Assembly: GCF_022201045.2 (NCBI RefSeq) | Contig: NC_068563.1 | Location: 1,612,001-1,676,000 of the forward strand | DNA: 64,000 bases | Origin: Citrus sinensis | Taxonomy: Eukaryota > Streptophyta > Magnoliopsida > Sapindales > Rutaceae | Direction of reading: 5' to 3' | In this document: positions 1-12,877 of the stretch, one piece after another | Layout of the letters: every line of letters starts with the position of its first letter | Numbering within the stretch: position 1 is the first letter of the stretch | The notes under the pieces: model-generated | Seen by the model: the letters and a program-made list of their open reading frames with translations, nothing else | Database searches by the model: none | Told to the model about the DNA's origin: nothing | Program-made: the position numbers and the translations under genes

Positions 1-491
1 AACAATAAAATCAAGCAGTGTGATCTATTTTCACTTTCCACCAATGCATGGGATTTCACTTCCATATGCAGCAATAAATGAGTGATGCATACACTTTTCT
101 CTTTTTATCTGTATCTTCTTCTCTTTCCGTATATAGATCTTTTGCCTAGGCAAGATGCTTTAATGGCCGCTCGCACTATTACATACCCACAAGCGCAATT
201 ACGTATGTGCAGGTATATGTATATGTTTGTGACCCTTGTTATGCTACCCCGCAAATTTTGGAATAAAATTAATAAAATAAAGTTTAATTCGTTGAAATTG
301 TTATCTACTGATACAATTTGCTTCAAGCAGATTTGCTTGCTCTGCCACCAATTTTGGTGAGAGAGGAACTCCCTGCTTAAAGACTGGTTTAATTATGCCA
401 AAACAATATAAATTAATCAATAAATAAAGAACTTGCAACATGTCTAGATTTCTTCCCCAAAAATTTTCTTGAATTTCTTGTTTTCATATTC
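1..491. other. Region downstream of squalene epoxidase, no gene seen
   Basis: This AT-rich stretch presumably includes the 3' UTR of the minus-strand squalene epoxidase gene. Its short open frames have no recognisable domain and overlap each other on opposite strands. I see no repeat or RNA gene in it. Confidence 0.5.
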
Positions 492-2865
<2,374 letters not shown>

Positions 2866-4011
2866 TTTCACAACTTGATGAATTGTAAGATAATATGAAC
2901 TGTATAGATTTTGTGTTTGCGTGTTTGATTTGATTTGTCACTTGAACTTGGCGCCTTTTATAGGCTTGAGTTGTAATGACTTATAATAATAAGCTGCTGA
3001 AACCCATCTTGGCTTTTAGCAATTGGCCAAAATACATTATGGACCTATAATGTTTTTTTAACTTCCTGAAGGGATGTGATAGGATGAATAAGATTACAAA
3101 CGAAAGCATAATTATTGTTTGATCAAGACTCTAGGATTGAAGATATTATGTAAGCATCATCATTAAGACAGTTTGTGCAACTTATGTTATTGAATGATTT
3201 GTATTGGATTGTTGAGTCTCCAAGTCAAAACACTGCATTTTTCAAGCAAATGTTTCTTTGGTATTATGTGGAGTCTGAATTAGGAGTCCTTTTAAGTCTC
3301 AAAATTTTCAAAACCATGGGAGCCAAAACCAGGGGTAGCTAAGATTAAATTCAAATAAAATTATAAATGATACAGATACAAACAAAACAAAGCTCCAAAA
3401 GTGTCCAACCGGTGCTTGCCAAACAAAAGAATAATTTCTTCTCAAAAATATTTTGTCAAGAATCTCTTGCCAATAAAAAGGCTGGGTCAGTTCACCAGTC
3501 ACTGACACATGAGCAGTGATATGTTAAACATCCATTTGTAAAGTTTTTTTCCTTTTTTTTTTACACACATGTAATTTCTTGACCTCAAATCCATTTTTAT
3601 TATACTCAGTTGGATTGGAGTCAAAAAATTTCAAACTCAAAATCAACTTAATTTTTTGGACAAAATTGATTTGTGTCACTGATATATATGTTCAGCTTGA
3701 TGCAAACCAAAAAATCCGTTGCACATTCTCCCCTCTCTGAATTGCGCTGTTCCGAGCTCAATGGTCCTCTCCATCAATAGGCTCACATATCAAAAAAAAA
3801 GAAACCAAAGTAAGATGCCTGTTTTCGAAAGTGCGCACTCAGTGTTCAATACACAAAGATAATAGAGGAAAAAGAAAACAAAACTTTATATATCAACTGG
3901 TTATGAAAATTAAATAGTCAACCAAGGATGTTGTCTTTTTCATAATCAAGACACAACAACAACACGCAAATCACTAATACACAACAAAGCTAACTCATAC
4001 AAAAGACGTGC
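2866..4011. other. Intergenic: promoter side of squalene epoxidase, 3' side of the next gene
   Basis: This holds the SQE promoter and 5' UTR (read leftward) and the 3' flank of the NOPCHAP1-like gene, also minus strand. The sequence is AT-rich with poly-A/T tracts. No transposon ends or coding signal were recognised. Confidence 0.5.
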
Positions 4012-5290
4012 TCATGAGAGCTCAACAATTTTTGGCCGCTTTTTAGATTTCTTGTTTCCTGCAGATTCACTCAATGAATCATCCTTGTTTGTCTCGGATC
4101 TTTTCAGATTCATGGGATCCAATGTTTTATTATCCTCGACGTCATCATCACTGTCATCACTACTATTTTCAGTTTCTGTTTCACTACTGCTTGCAGGCAA
4201 AGGAATCGCTGGCTGATTACCAGCGATTGCAGATTCAGCAGCACTGACCGCCTCAGGAGTATGCAGATCAGCTATCCCCAGCATTAAATCCTATCATCAA
4301 GATGCAACTGAAGTTGTTAATGGACCAGCTGCCACAATATAAGTATGAACACAGAAAGGGGGAGAGACCAAAGAGGGAGAGACCTTCACTTACCATTTCA
4401 ATAACTTCAGATTCGTTTCCGGTAAGCGCTTCCATATCATAATCTTGAGCATTATCCTACATTTGGTCAAAGGAGGCACAAGTTAGTGATTAAGAGAGCA
4501 AGGTTTGGAACAAGATAAATGGTATAGATTTAGTAATAAGATCAGCTGACAAACCTTTGCATCAAGTTGGAGCCTTTTATTAGCCTCTGATATGACTCCC
4601 AAAAAACCTTTAACTTTTCCCAAAACTGAAAAATGAGAGAGACAGATTATCGGACACTATCAAATACCTACAAAATGTATATGACTCTACATACCTGAGA
4701 AAATTCCTTGACATAAACTTGATAAAGATATTCCAAGCTCTAGAAACAACTTTGATAAAGATATTCCAAGTTCCAGAAACAACTTTGGAAACAAAAAGAT
4801 TCTCTAGTAAGGGTTTCTGAAACTCTTTAATACAACAATTTACAGAAAAATAATTTTGAAATGTCTTTCTCCTTTGAGAATTTCATAATTCATCACTCAA
4901 ACAAGATCTTTGCAATAATCTAACTATGGAAACAGAGTGCACATGAACCAATTTCACAGAGAAGCAACACCCATGACAAATTATCAACCAGAAGCCAGTA
5001 TTTTGAAGGCAGAGTACTTCCAGAACACATAGAAATTCAGAATACCTTGGCTTCTAGGAACTGGTCCGTAGCTGGGCATTTTACCGGGGTTTGGTTTCTT
5101 TAACTCAGCGTTCGTGTCTTTCTTGCTACAAACAAGAAGTGCAGATTCTGCAAATATAAACACAACCGTTGAACAACAGAGCTTGCAGGATACACATATA
5201 TAGGAAAAGAGAGTACAAACGTGTACCTATAGCTGAAGCAGAAGAATCCTTGTGCTCTAAGTGCAAAAGATCTTTACTTGTAACCCCCAT
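4012..5290 (-). CDS. NOPCHAP1-like (DUF4598) protein, putative box C/D snoRNP assembly chaperone
   Basis: Five coding exons (5227-5290, 5046-5147, 4555-4625, 4394-4456, 4012-4290) join in phase to a 192 aa protein. A helical block near residues 55-79 reads VLGKVKGFLGVISEANKRLQ. A linker ending SEVIEMDLMLGIADL follows, then a Ser/Asp/Glu-rich stretch with SSDDSDDDVED, and a basic tail KKSKKRPK that looks like a nuclear localisation signal. The order helix, VIxMD block, acidic serine stretch and basic tail matches human NOPCHAP1 (C12orf45) as I remember it. That protein links NOP58 to the R2TP/RUVBL machinery during snoRNP assembly. The nucleolar role is inferred from this match. The ATG at 5290 follows a leader intron whose acceptor is near 5322. 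An in-frame ATG at about 5329 lies inside that intron and is rejected. Another acidic nuclear protein remains possible. Confidence 0.75.
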
Positions 5291-5960
5291 CCCTTTCTTC
5301 CTTTCTTTTTTCTTTCTCTCCCTGTACATAAAGAAGCACAGGCTACTTAGGTTTTCAGAGACAAGAAAATTCTAGACATAACCACCAAAAGCTAAGGGTT
5401 CGTTTGGTATTGTTTCTAAATTTGTATTTTTTGAGAATAAAAATAAAAATAATGTCTTGCAGTTGTTGGATTTTGAATTTAAATATGTATCTGGTATTAT
5501 TTTCTGTATCATATATTATAAAATAAAAAATAATAATATGTATTTGGTAGACACAGTTAAAAATGATAAAACAGAAAATATGAGCACTAGCGGGAAAATT
5601 ACATTACACTTTCAAACTATCGACGTATTAACACTAACAAATCCATTGTATTATAATCCATTAATCAAACCCAAAACCCAATCAGCAACTCACATAACAA
5701 AGATTCCCAAGCAAATTAAAACCCAATGAATGCCAAATTCGATTGTACGCAAGCAAATTAAAACCCAATCAGCAACTCACATAACAAAGATGGAGCTGAG
5801 AGAGCAAAAGCAGTCAAGGTAGTTGGATGGAGCAGCAGTGGTTGCAGCGAGATGGCGGCTGGGCAAGTGACAGATCCGGGAGAGCAAAGACGGAGCAGCA
5901 GCGGCTGGGCTGAGACGAGAGAGAAAGCTGTTGCAACTGAGAAAGTGCAGATTTGCTGCA

Positions 5961-6764
5961 GATTTGAGAGTGCAGATTTGCTGGGCAGTGGATGAAGAGA
6001 AGGGGAGGTCTGCTCGTACCCTACGCCTGGATTGGGAACTCAGCCAAGCAGCGCCCGGAGGTCTGCTCGTACCCGTTTGCGGTTCCCGGTTACATGGGCG
6101 GCGGGGGACCCGCCGCGCTGAAGCCACCGAACGGGAACGTGGGCGTTGATGGGATGATCAGTGTGATAGCCCACGAGCTCGCGGAGCTGTCGACGAATCC
6201 GCTGGTGAATGCGTGGTACGCCGGGGAGGACCCGACGGAGATCGGGGACTTGTGTGAAGGGTTGTACGGGAGCGGGGCGGAGGAGGGTATATTGGTCAAG
6301 TGATGAGGGATAACAAAGGAAGGACCTTTAACATGAACGGGAGGAGAGGCAGGAGGTTTATGGTTCAGTGGGTTTGGAGTCCCGTTCTGAAAGCTTGTGC
6401 CGGCCCTAATGCACTTGATTGATTATTTATTTCCCAGACCTCAAAACAAGAAAATAATTCAATAGCTTGATTGAATTGTGAATCTTGAATTTGGTTGGAG
6501 GTGGAGGTGGAGGTGGTCAGTGATGGGAGTTTCTTTTTCTTTTCTTTTTTTCTTTTTCAATGGTTAAGTTTTATAATATATAGATTTGTAAAGAGATCTT
6601 GATTTATTAGTGTTTAATTATATATATGTTCTAATTTTGGTGAAGTAATCTCATCGATCAAGCAACAATTAAAGATTCGTTCAATAATCCAAGTTTATTA
6701 AGAATTATATATATCCGATCTTACCCCTGTGTCGAAAATTCGATTTGAGAGTGCAGATTTGCTG
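5961..6764. repeat. 23 bp direct repeats bracketing the captured gene fragment
   Basis: An identical 23-mer starting GATTTGAGAGTGCAG occurs at 5961-5983 and 6742-6764. Weaker similarity continues to the right of each copy (CAGTGGATGAAGAGAAGG against CAACTGGATCAAGAAAGG). The bracketed 0.76 kb is the EXORDIUM-like capture, so element sequence was duplicated on both sides of the foreign piece. Confidence 0.8.
6022..6422 (+). pseudogene. Captured 3' end of an EXORDIUM-like (phosphate-induced protein 1) gene
   Basis: The + frame from about 6022 reads [15 protein letters not shown], then [20 protein letters not shown], then [10 protein letters not shown] and [13 protein letters not shown]. This is the C-terminal half of the EXORDIUM/PHI-1 family, secreted apoplastic proteins linked to brassinosteroid and sugar-responsive growth. 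Near 6285-6295 the frame shifts by one base. The other frame continues as GYIGQVMRD, then QWVWSPVLKACAGPNALD, and stops at 6420-6422, the expected family C-terminus. The N-terminal half and signal peptide are absent. A cysteine usual in this region seems replaced by Arg in [10 protein letters not shown] content is far above the surrounding DNA. About 300 bp after the stop may be captured 3' UTR. The fragment lies inside the PIF-like element, so it is transduplicated, not an in-place gene. Confidence 0.85.
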
Positions 6765-6988
6765 CAACTGGATCAAGAAAGGTGAGGGGAAAGAGAGAAC
6801 GGCAGTGAAGAGAAAAGGAGGAGGAGGGTCACGATTTTCTTTTATTTTTTAATTCATTTTTAGGTTTAGTTTGTAATATTTGCAGAAATGTTTAAGTTGT
6901 TTTCAGTTGATTAATTATAATAATCAATCCGGATTTTTTGTTTTGTAATTTGTTTTTTAAAATTAACTCACCAAACATGTATTATATG

Positions 6989-7749
6989 TAGGGGTAGGCA
7001 TCAACCCATCCAACAAGTGAACGTGGCCTAACCCGTATGATTTTTTATTAGATTAGGTTGGGTTGATAAAATAAACAGGTTGTGTTAGATTATTAACTTA
7101 TTAAATTTTCAATCCGCAAATATTACAGGTTGGGTTGGGTTAAAAATTTTTAACCCAACCCAACCCGTCAACCTGTATATATATATATATATATATAAAT
7201 TATTATATGAATTTTGATATTTTATATAAAAATTAAAAAAATATAAATATAAAAACTTTGAAATATTGGATTTGTTTTAAGAATTTTAATATTTACATTT
7301 TTTTTGTTTATCTAATTTATTTATTTATTTTTGTTCACTATTTAATTAGACTATAATAATAATTTTTTTCAAAAACTCAATCCAATCAACCTAACCCAAC
7401 CGGTCAACCTTATGTATATAAAAATTATTATATAAATTTTGATATTTCATATAAAAATTAAAAAAATATAAATATAAAAACTTTGAAATGTTGGATTTGT
7501 TCTAAAGATTTTAATATTTATATTTTTTAGTTTTTTTAATTTATTTATTTATTTTTGTTAACTATTTAATTATACTATAAAAATAATTTTTTTTTAAACT
7601 CTAACCCAATCAACCCAACCCACAAAACTGCGGGTTGGATCGAGTTGGGTTGAGATATGTAATGGGTTGGGTTTAGTTGAAAATTTTCAACTCGTTCTAT
7701 ATGTGCATTGGATCAGGTTGATACTCAATTCAACTCGTGCCCACCCCTA
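6989..7749. mobile_element. hAT-type MITE nested in the PIF-like element
   Basis: The ends read TAGGGGTAGGCA and, reverse-complemented, TAGGGGTGGGCA. They are flanked by a perfect 8 bp target duplication ATTATATG (6981-6988 and 7750-7757). The size is 761 bp, with no coding sequence. The 8 bp duplication and TAGGG(G/A)TGGC ends place it in the hAT superfamily. Confidence 0.85.
7158..7620. repeat. Tandem duplication of about 230 bp inside the hAT MITE
   Basis: Two diverged copies (about 7158-7404 and 7405-7620) share blocks such as ATATAAATATAAAAACTTTG and end in CAACC-type pyrimidine/purine runs. The left copy begins with a (TA)n run. This accounts for most of the element's length. Confidence 0.7.
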
Positions 7750-8016
7750 ATTATATGTGTATTAATGAAAACAAAAATGAAAACGCAGCTTGGAAAAAGG
7801 TACTAAACGGGCCCTAAAATTTTAAAACCAAACAAAATTCTAACAGAAAAATATAACAAACCCATGTTCACAAATTAGTTTATGAGTGTCAGCCTTTATC
7901 TCACCCGAAAAAGAAAAGGTAATAGTAAAGTCATTCTCTAAAAGTTCATAAACCAACGATAAACAAATAGAAATAAGTTTAATTTCGATAGGAAACTGTA
8001 AAATTAAAGGACTTAC

Positions 8017-8165
8017 AGGAACTGAGACTTTTAGTTGTGAGCTATGAATTTTGCTTCAATGAGTAGATTGAATGAAGAATACGAAGGAAACGGAAATAAC
8101 GGCAGCAAGCAAAACCCTCGGGATTACTCAAAGGGCCGGCTAGATCTAGTTGGGCCGAGCCCGAT
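8017..8165 (-). promoter_or_regulatory. Leader exon and proximal promoter of the NOPCHAP1-like gene
   Basis: On the minus strand a good donor (CAGTTCCT|GTAAGT, near 8020) pairs with the acceptor TGTACAG near 5322. This gives a noncoding first exon of about 8021-8110 and a 2.7 kb leader intron. Just upstream lies TGGGCC at 8151-8156, a site II (TCP) element typical of plant ribosome-biogenesis and other growth genes, which fits the proposed role. The transcription start itself is not visible. Confidence 0.5.
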
Positions 8166-8645
8166 TACTTTCTAGACCAAAACCCATTTAAAATAATAAT
8201 GTAATTCACAAAAAAAAAAATTATTTATAATTAAAAATAAATTAAAGAATCGACTACTGGAACCCCTTCAAATCCCTTGTAAAACCCATTTTTAAAGTTA
8301 CTCTTTTTTTTTTTGTTAACAAAGTTACCCCATTAAAAGTTTTTAAAAATACCCTCCACCTCATTCTTAGTAATGCCAAAAGAAACAGATTTCCTTCTCA
8401 TTTTCTAATAAATGCATTCTATATTTCTGTAAAATAATCATCAAAAACTTAACAACTTTGCGCAAATAATCAATCTTCCAATTATATTAACAAATGTCTG
8501 AGTATGAAGTAGATTGTAATTGTAAATAGATGTAGAGCCAACTCTGTTTTCAAGTTGTAGTGTTGTGAACTAATTACAATAACATTAATTAGATATATGA
8601 AAAGTAAATTCATGTCTTCAAAAAAAAATTCAATTAATTATGTAT

Positions 8646-8780
8646 AGGTAGGGGTGGCGTTTCCCGGTTCAATTCATGGTCATAATTGAACAGAACCGAA
8701 ACTGATCGGTTCTCAAGAATCCAAATCGAATACAAACCTTTAGGAATCGAACTAATATGTATGTATGTATGTATGTGTGT

Positions 8781-8813
<33 letters not shown>

Positions 8814-8823
8814 GATGTATGTA

Positions 8824-8866
<43 letters not shown>

Positions 8867-9541
8867 CTTTGTATGTATGTGTGTGTGTGTGTCTATATAT
8901 GTATGTGTGTATGTATGTGTGTGTGTGTGTGTCTATATATGTATGTGTGTATGTATGTGTGTCTGTGTGTATGTGTGTATGCATGTATGTGTGTATATGT
9001 GTATATGTGTATGTATGTATGTGTGAATGTGTGGGTGTATGCATGTATGTGTGTGTGTGTGTGTGTAGGTATGTGTGTACATAGGTATGTACGTATGTGT
9101 GTACGTACATACGTGTGTATGTCTATACGTATGTACGTACATATGTATGTATGTATGTGTATGTCTGTATGTACGTACGTATCGTATGTACGTATGTAGG
9201 TAGGTACGTATGTAGGTATGTAGGTAGGTATGTACGTACGTACAGACGTACATATGTACGTATGTATGTGGATACGTATGTATGTTTGTATATATGTATG
9301 TATGTAGGTACGTATGTATGTATATATGTAGGTATGTACGTACATACGTATGACAGTGTGTAAAAAAGTTAATAATATTGAGTGGGTTGTTGGGTAATCC
9401 GATTATTTTTTCGTATTGGGTTTGAGTCTCAATATTTTGACACGATTATTAAATGGATCGAGTTTGGATCAAGCTAAATTTAACACGACCCGAAACTGAC
9501 ACGACACGAACACGACTCGTGACCCGTTTTGCCAACTCTAC
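8646..9541. mobile_element. Two hAT-like MITE ends separated by a microsatellite
   Basis: At 8650 a TAGGGGTGGCG end opens a segment rich in GAACCGAAAC/GGTTC inverted words. At about 9480-9541 a different right end closes with ACCCGTTTTGCCAACTCTA, the reverse complement of a common hAT MITE start. The two ends belong to different subfamilies and no matching target duplication is visible, so this is a composite or two truncated elements. Confidence 0.4.
8757..9356. repeat. 600 bp compound microsatellite (TATG/GT/GTAC)n
   Basis: Runs of TATG, TG, TATGTG and later TACG/GTAG follow one another without a break. The repeat shifts from GT-rich on the left to CGTA-rich on the right. Long stop-free frames exist on both strands only because a 4 bp period lacks stop codons; they are not genes. 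Confidence 0.95.
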
Positions 9542-10413
9542 TCTTGGCTACCGATTGAGTGCGAATTCTCCTCCACCGTTGATTATTATCACATATATCA
9601 CTATATCATATTATCATTAAAAAAATGAAGTTTTTTTAATTTTAGTTTTAGAAAATAAATTGAATGGTTAAAGAATCGAACATTATTCTACTCAAAATTT
9701 CTTCAGTGAGAAACCTTTGCATTGATTGTTATGCAAAATAATGATTCATGATTTAAAGCAATTTTCTTCAAAAATGAGAAAGACACCTTAATATGGGGCG
9801 TTATTAAGAATGGGTGAATTAAGGGGTATTTATGGCATTAAAATAAAAAAACTTCAAAGTACAAAATAAGTTTCATTATATAAAGATTTTTAAAGGAGTG
9901 CCAATAGGCAACAGCACTAATCAAAATTAAAATATTAGGATTTCAAACATTATTCTTAGTTTAACATTAGCTAATTTCTGAGAACCATCTAACTTTACGC
10001 TAATTTGTTTTCCTTCTTAGCCATGTGAGTAGAGATTTAATTTCCTCTATTCAATTTCTCCATTTGTGACCTTGTCACTACATCATTGATTTAAACAATA
10101 AACTCATTTAGATTCGTGATGATTAATTTTCACCTAAATTAAACATTTGACTCTTTTCGAAATTTGGCAGCAGCAAGATGTAAGTCCAGCACTTAGTGTA
10201 AGTTTATAAAAAAAATTAATATTAAAAACATTAGGTAAGTCCCATTACACTTTTTGTTATTGGGATTTTTTTTATATATTTTTTATTTTAAAAGTCTAAC
10301 ATTACAACCCGATTAATTAGGTAGATATAACTTTGGTCAAAATCCTCACTTTCAAAGTTTCATTTCATCATCACAAACATAAAAATAGAAGGAACATATT
10401 TCAGCTGCACGGA
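9542..10413. other. AT-rich intergenic stretch
   Basis: Low-complexity AT-rich DNA between two MITE regions. No open frame with coding character, RNA gene or clear transposon end was seen. Confidence 0.5.
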
Positions 10414-11290
10414 TAGGGATGGCAATTGTATCCGCAAACCCGCAAACCCGCCCAAACCCACCCGCCAAAACCCGCCCGTTGCGGGTAATTTTATCCGTTG
10501 CGGGCGGGTTTAGTATTATAAATTAAAACCCGCACATGGATGCGGGTGGGTTTGGTATTAACCTTATATCCGGTGGATACCCGCATGGATATCCACCAAA
10601 CCCGCAATATTTTTTTCAAATATTTTTAGTTTAATTTTAATCTAAAAATGTATAAAGAAAATAATGTCATTAATTAAATTACCAAATAGCCAAAGGCTCA
10701 AACTTGTGTATGTGTGTATGTGGCCTATATCCTATTCTAAAGTCATAATCTAAAGAAAACTAAAGGCATTTTCCTTCGAATTAGTATTTGAAAATATTAA
10801 TCTTAATTATTATTATAGGCATTGTGTTGGATGGGTGCTTATGGTGGTGAATGAAATGAATATCTTCTCTTGGAGCTTGTTTTAAATGATAATATGAAAT
10901 GTAATTATTATTTTTAGATACTAGTTTGCGTTTTTTAAATGGATTTGTGTAATTTATACTTAAATTTGAGAATTTGTGTTGAATTGATGTGGAAATTTTA
11001 ATTTTTCATTTACATTATTTAAATATAAAATTGAGTATGTTATATGGAATTTGAGGTTATTATTATAAATTTATATATTAAACATTTGTGATTTTAAATA
11101 CGGAAACCCACAAAAAATCCGCCGGATACCATTGCGGGTTTGGTAATTGTTAAAACCCGCTGCGGATGGGTTTTTGTAAAAAAATTAAAACCCGCTGCGG
11201 GTTGCGGGTGGGTTTGGTAATTTAAATTTTGTGCGGGTTTGGGTTTGGTAATGGCAAACCCGCTGCGGGCGGTGCCCATTGCCATCCCTT
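10414..11290. mobile_element. hAT-like MITE with TAGGGATGGCAA ends
   Basis: The left end TAGGGATGGCAATTG is mirrored at the right as AAGGGATGGCAATGG (reverse complement). The subterminal regions carry many CAAACCCGC / GCGGGTTTG words in inverted orientation. The 8 bp flanks do not match, so the element is old or rearranged. It is 877 bp long with no protein-coding frame. Confidence 0.7.
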
Positions 11291-11676
11291 GGCAATATGG
11301 AAGTAATAAGCGAGAGGCTTTGTTTTCATGTATGATTAATTCTATTAAAATTAAGAATAATTTATTAATTCGTTGATAAACTTTATTATAAACCTATATT
11401 AATTTGTAGGGTTTTTAATTATATTTGTGGATTTTGTTTGGTTAAAATGAATATTTATTTTGGATATTATTTTTTTTGTATTCCGCAAATTAAAAGAAAA
11501 AAAAATCAATTTGGTAGCCAAACGTCTCCATTTCTTCACTCACAAACACAATGACCTACAAACAAAAGGTTGCTTTACTTAACCCAAATGATAATTAATT
11601 CTAAAAACCAATATATATTTATTATTAATTACTTACAGAATAACAAAATGGAAAATCAAATCTCAATATATTTGCA
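11291..11676. other. 3' flank of the XTH gene
   Basis: AT-rich DNA, probably including the 3' UTR of the minus-strand XTH gene. No separate feature was seen. Confidence 0.4.
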
Positions 11677-12847
11677 TCAATATTTAGATAGAGAGCATTC
11701 CTTGGGAAGATTGTTCTGAAACCTCTGATTATCTTGGCAATAATCATAAATCACATGATAATTTCTAACCCATTTGAACAATCTTCTCTGAATAGAAGTT
11801 AAAGTGCTGAATTGCTTTTGGTTCCACCAATTTGTAGGGCTTCCTGCCCTACAAAATCTTGGGTTTCCATTCCAAACACAAGCATCAATCTTGTAATTTC
11901 TGAATGAAGCTACGAAGGGACCTTGTGACCAATCAATTTTGTCCTGTCCGCCACGTGTCGCCCAGCTGTCACCGTTCCATAGGCTAATCTTTATGCTCAT
12001 TGGTTGCCATCTAGGATATGGGACCCCTTCATTTGCATGGTTTCTGTATGTCCTTATCGGTACAGAGTCCACCATGAGCCTGAAAAACACAAAACAATTT
12101 TGTAATTACTACGTGACACTCACCGTAACGTTTGTGAGCAACATCGCCCACTAGATTATTAGAGTGCATTAAAGAAAAAATAACTTACACAATTTGGTGA
12201 AGGTTCCACAGGATGGAGTAAGTATGAAAGTCCTTTGTTGGATCAAACCAGAGATAAATCCTCTGCTCTCTGTTGTCAGAGCCATCGGCATAAATATTTG
12301 TTTGAAGGATATAGGGCTGCCCACTTACATTGCCAAGAAATTCAAAGTCTATTTCATCTCTGTTTGGTTGATCAGATGCCATCTACATTGTTAATTAAAA
12401 GCACTTTAAATATATAAGCACTTTCACATACACACACAAAAGTGAAAGAATGGAAAAGATTACTCACGTAAAAGCCTACAACTGTGCCTGCAGAATCACC
12501 AGGTACTAGCTTTATTTGCATGTCTAGTTGCCCAAATAAGAACATTTGGTTCGAAGAAAAACCAGCACCTATCAAAAATAAAAAATCAAAAAATCAAATA
12601 GTAAGAAAATTGCATATAGCAGAGAAAATTTTTTATTTGTTCGATATTTTTGGGTTGTACCAGATTCTTGATCGAGCTTCAAGCTCCTTGCCTTGCCATC
12701 TTCAGAAGTGTTTACATGGCTTGGAGACCAAGTTACAAAAAAGTCCTTGTTGAAATCGCCGGTCGAAACAACAGAAGCTCTTGAAATTTGAAGAAGATAT
12801 GCACTAAGAAACCCAATAACACCAATGAATTTGAGTAAATTAGTCAT
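11677..12847 (-). CDS. XTH: Xyloglucan endotransglucosylase/hydrolase (GH16)
   Basis: Cuts and re-joins xyloglucan in the cell wall during growth. Four exons (12661-12847, 12468-12568, 12189-12382, 11677-12079) join in phase to 294 aa, the normal XTH size. Residues 1-25 are a signal peptide. The GH16 catalytic motif DEIDFEFLG is at 105-113, with nucleophile Glu106 and acid/base Glu110. It is followed directly by the N-glycosylation site NVS, as in most XTHs. The C-terminal XET domain has cysteines in ACVWNG, FCRAG, YDYCQD and KECSLS. I chose the ATG at 12847 because it starts just before the signal peptide. An in-frame ATG at 12877 would add ten residues and cannot be excluded. The residue before DEIDFEFLG is Arg. 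Enzyme family is certain; transferase versus hydrolase preference and subgroup (perhaps the XTH1-3/11 type) are not. Confidence 0.95.
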
Positions 12848-12877
12848 GGCTTTGGTTAACAAGATGGTATGATGCAT

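Larger units (their letters stand above)
5396..7814. mobile_element. PIF/Harbinger-type non-autonomous DNA transposon with captured host sequence
   Basis: The left end reads GGGTTCGTTTGGTA and the right end, reverse-complemented, GGGCCCGTTTAGTA. Both are flanked by TAA (5393-5395 and 7815-7817). A 3 bp TWA target duplication with GGG-N-CGTTTGG ends is the hallmark of PIF/Harbinger and Tourist elements. The 2.4 kb body has no transposase frame. It carries a GC-rich EXORDIUM-like gene end (about 6022-6422) and a nested hAT MITE (6989-7749). The whole element sits in the leader intron of the NOPCHAP1-like gene. Confidence 0.75.

Noticed and set aside
5126-5329. Upstream start (MYRERKKK) for the NOPCHAP1-like protein
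   Set aside because: It begins inside the leader intron, before the acceptor near 5322; the ATG at 5290 is the first after the acceptor.
8634-9363. Long open frames on both strands (Tyr/Val/Cys and His/Thr/Tyr repeats)
   Set aside because: They are created by a 4 bp-period microsatellite without stop codons and exist on both strands at once.
10414-11290. GC-rich CAAACCCGC runs as a regulatory array
   Set aside because: They are subterminal repeats of a hAT-like MITE, with TAGGGATGGCAA ends on both sides.
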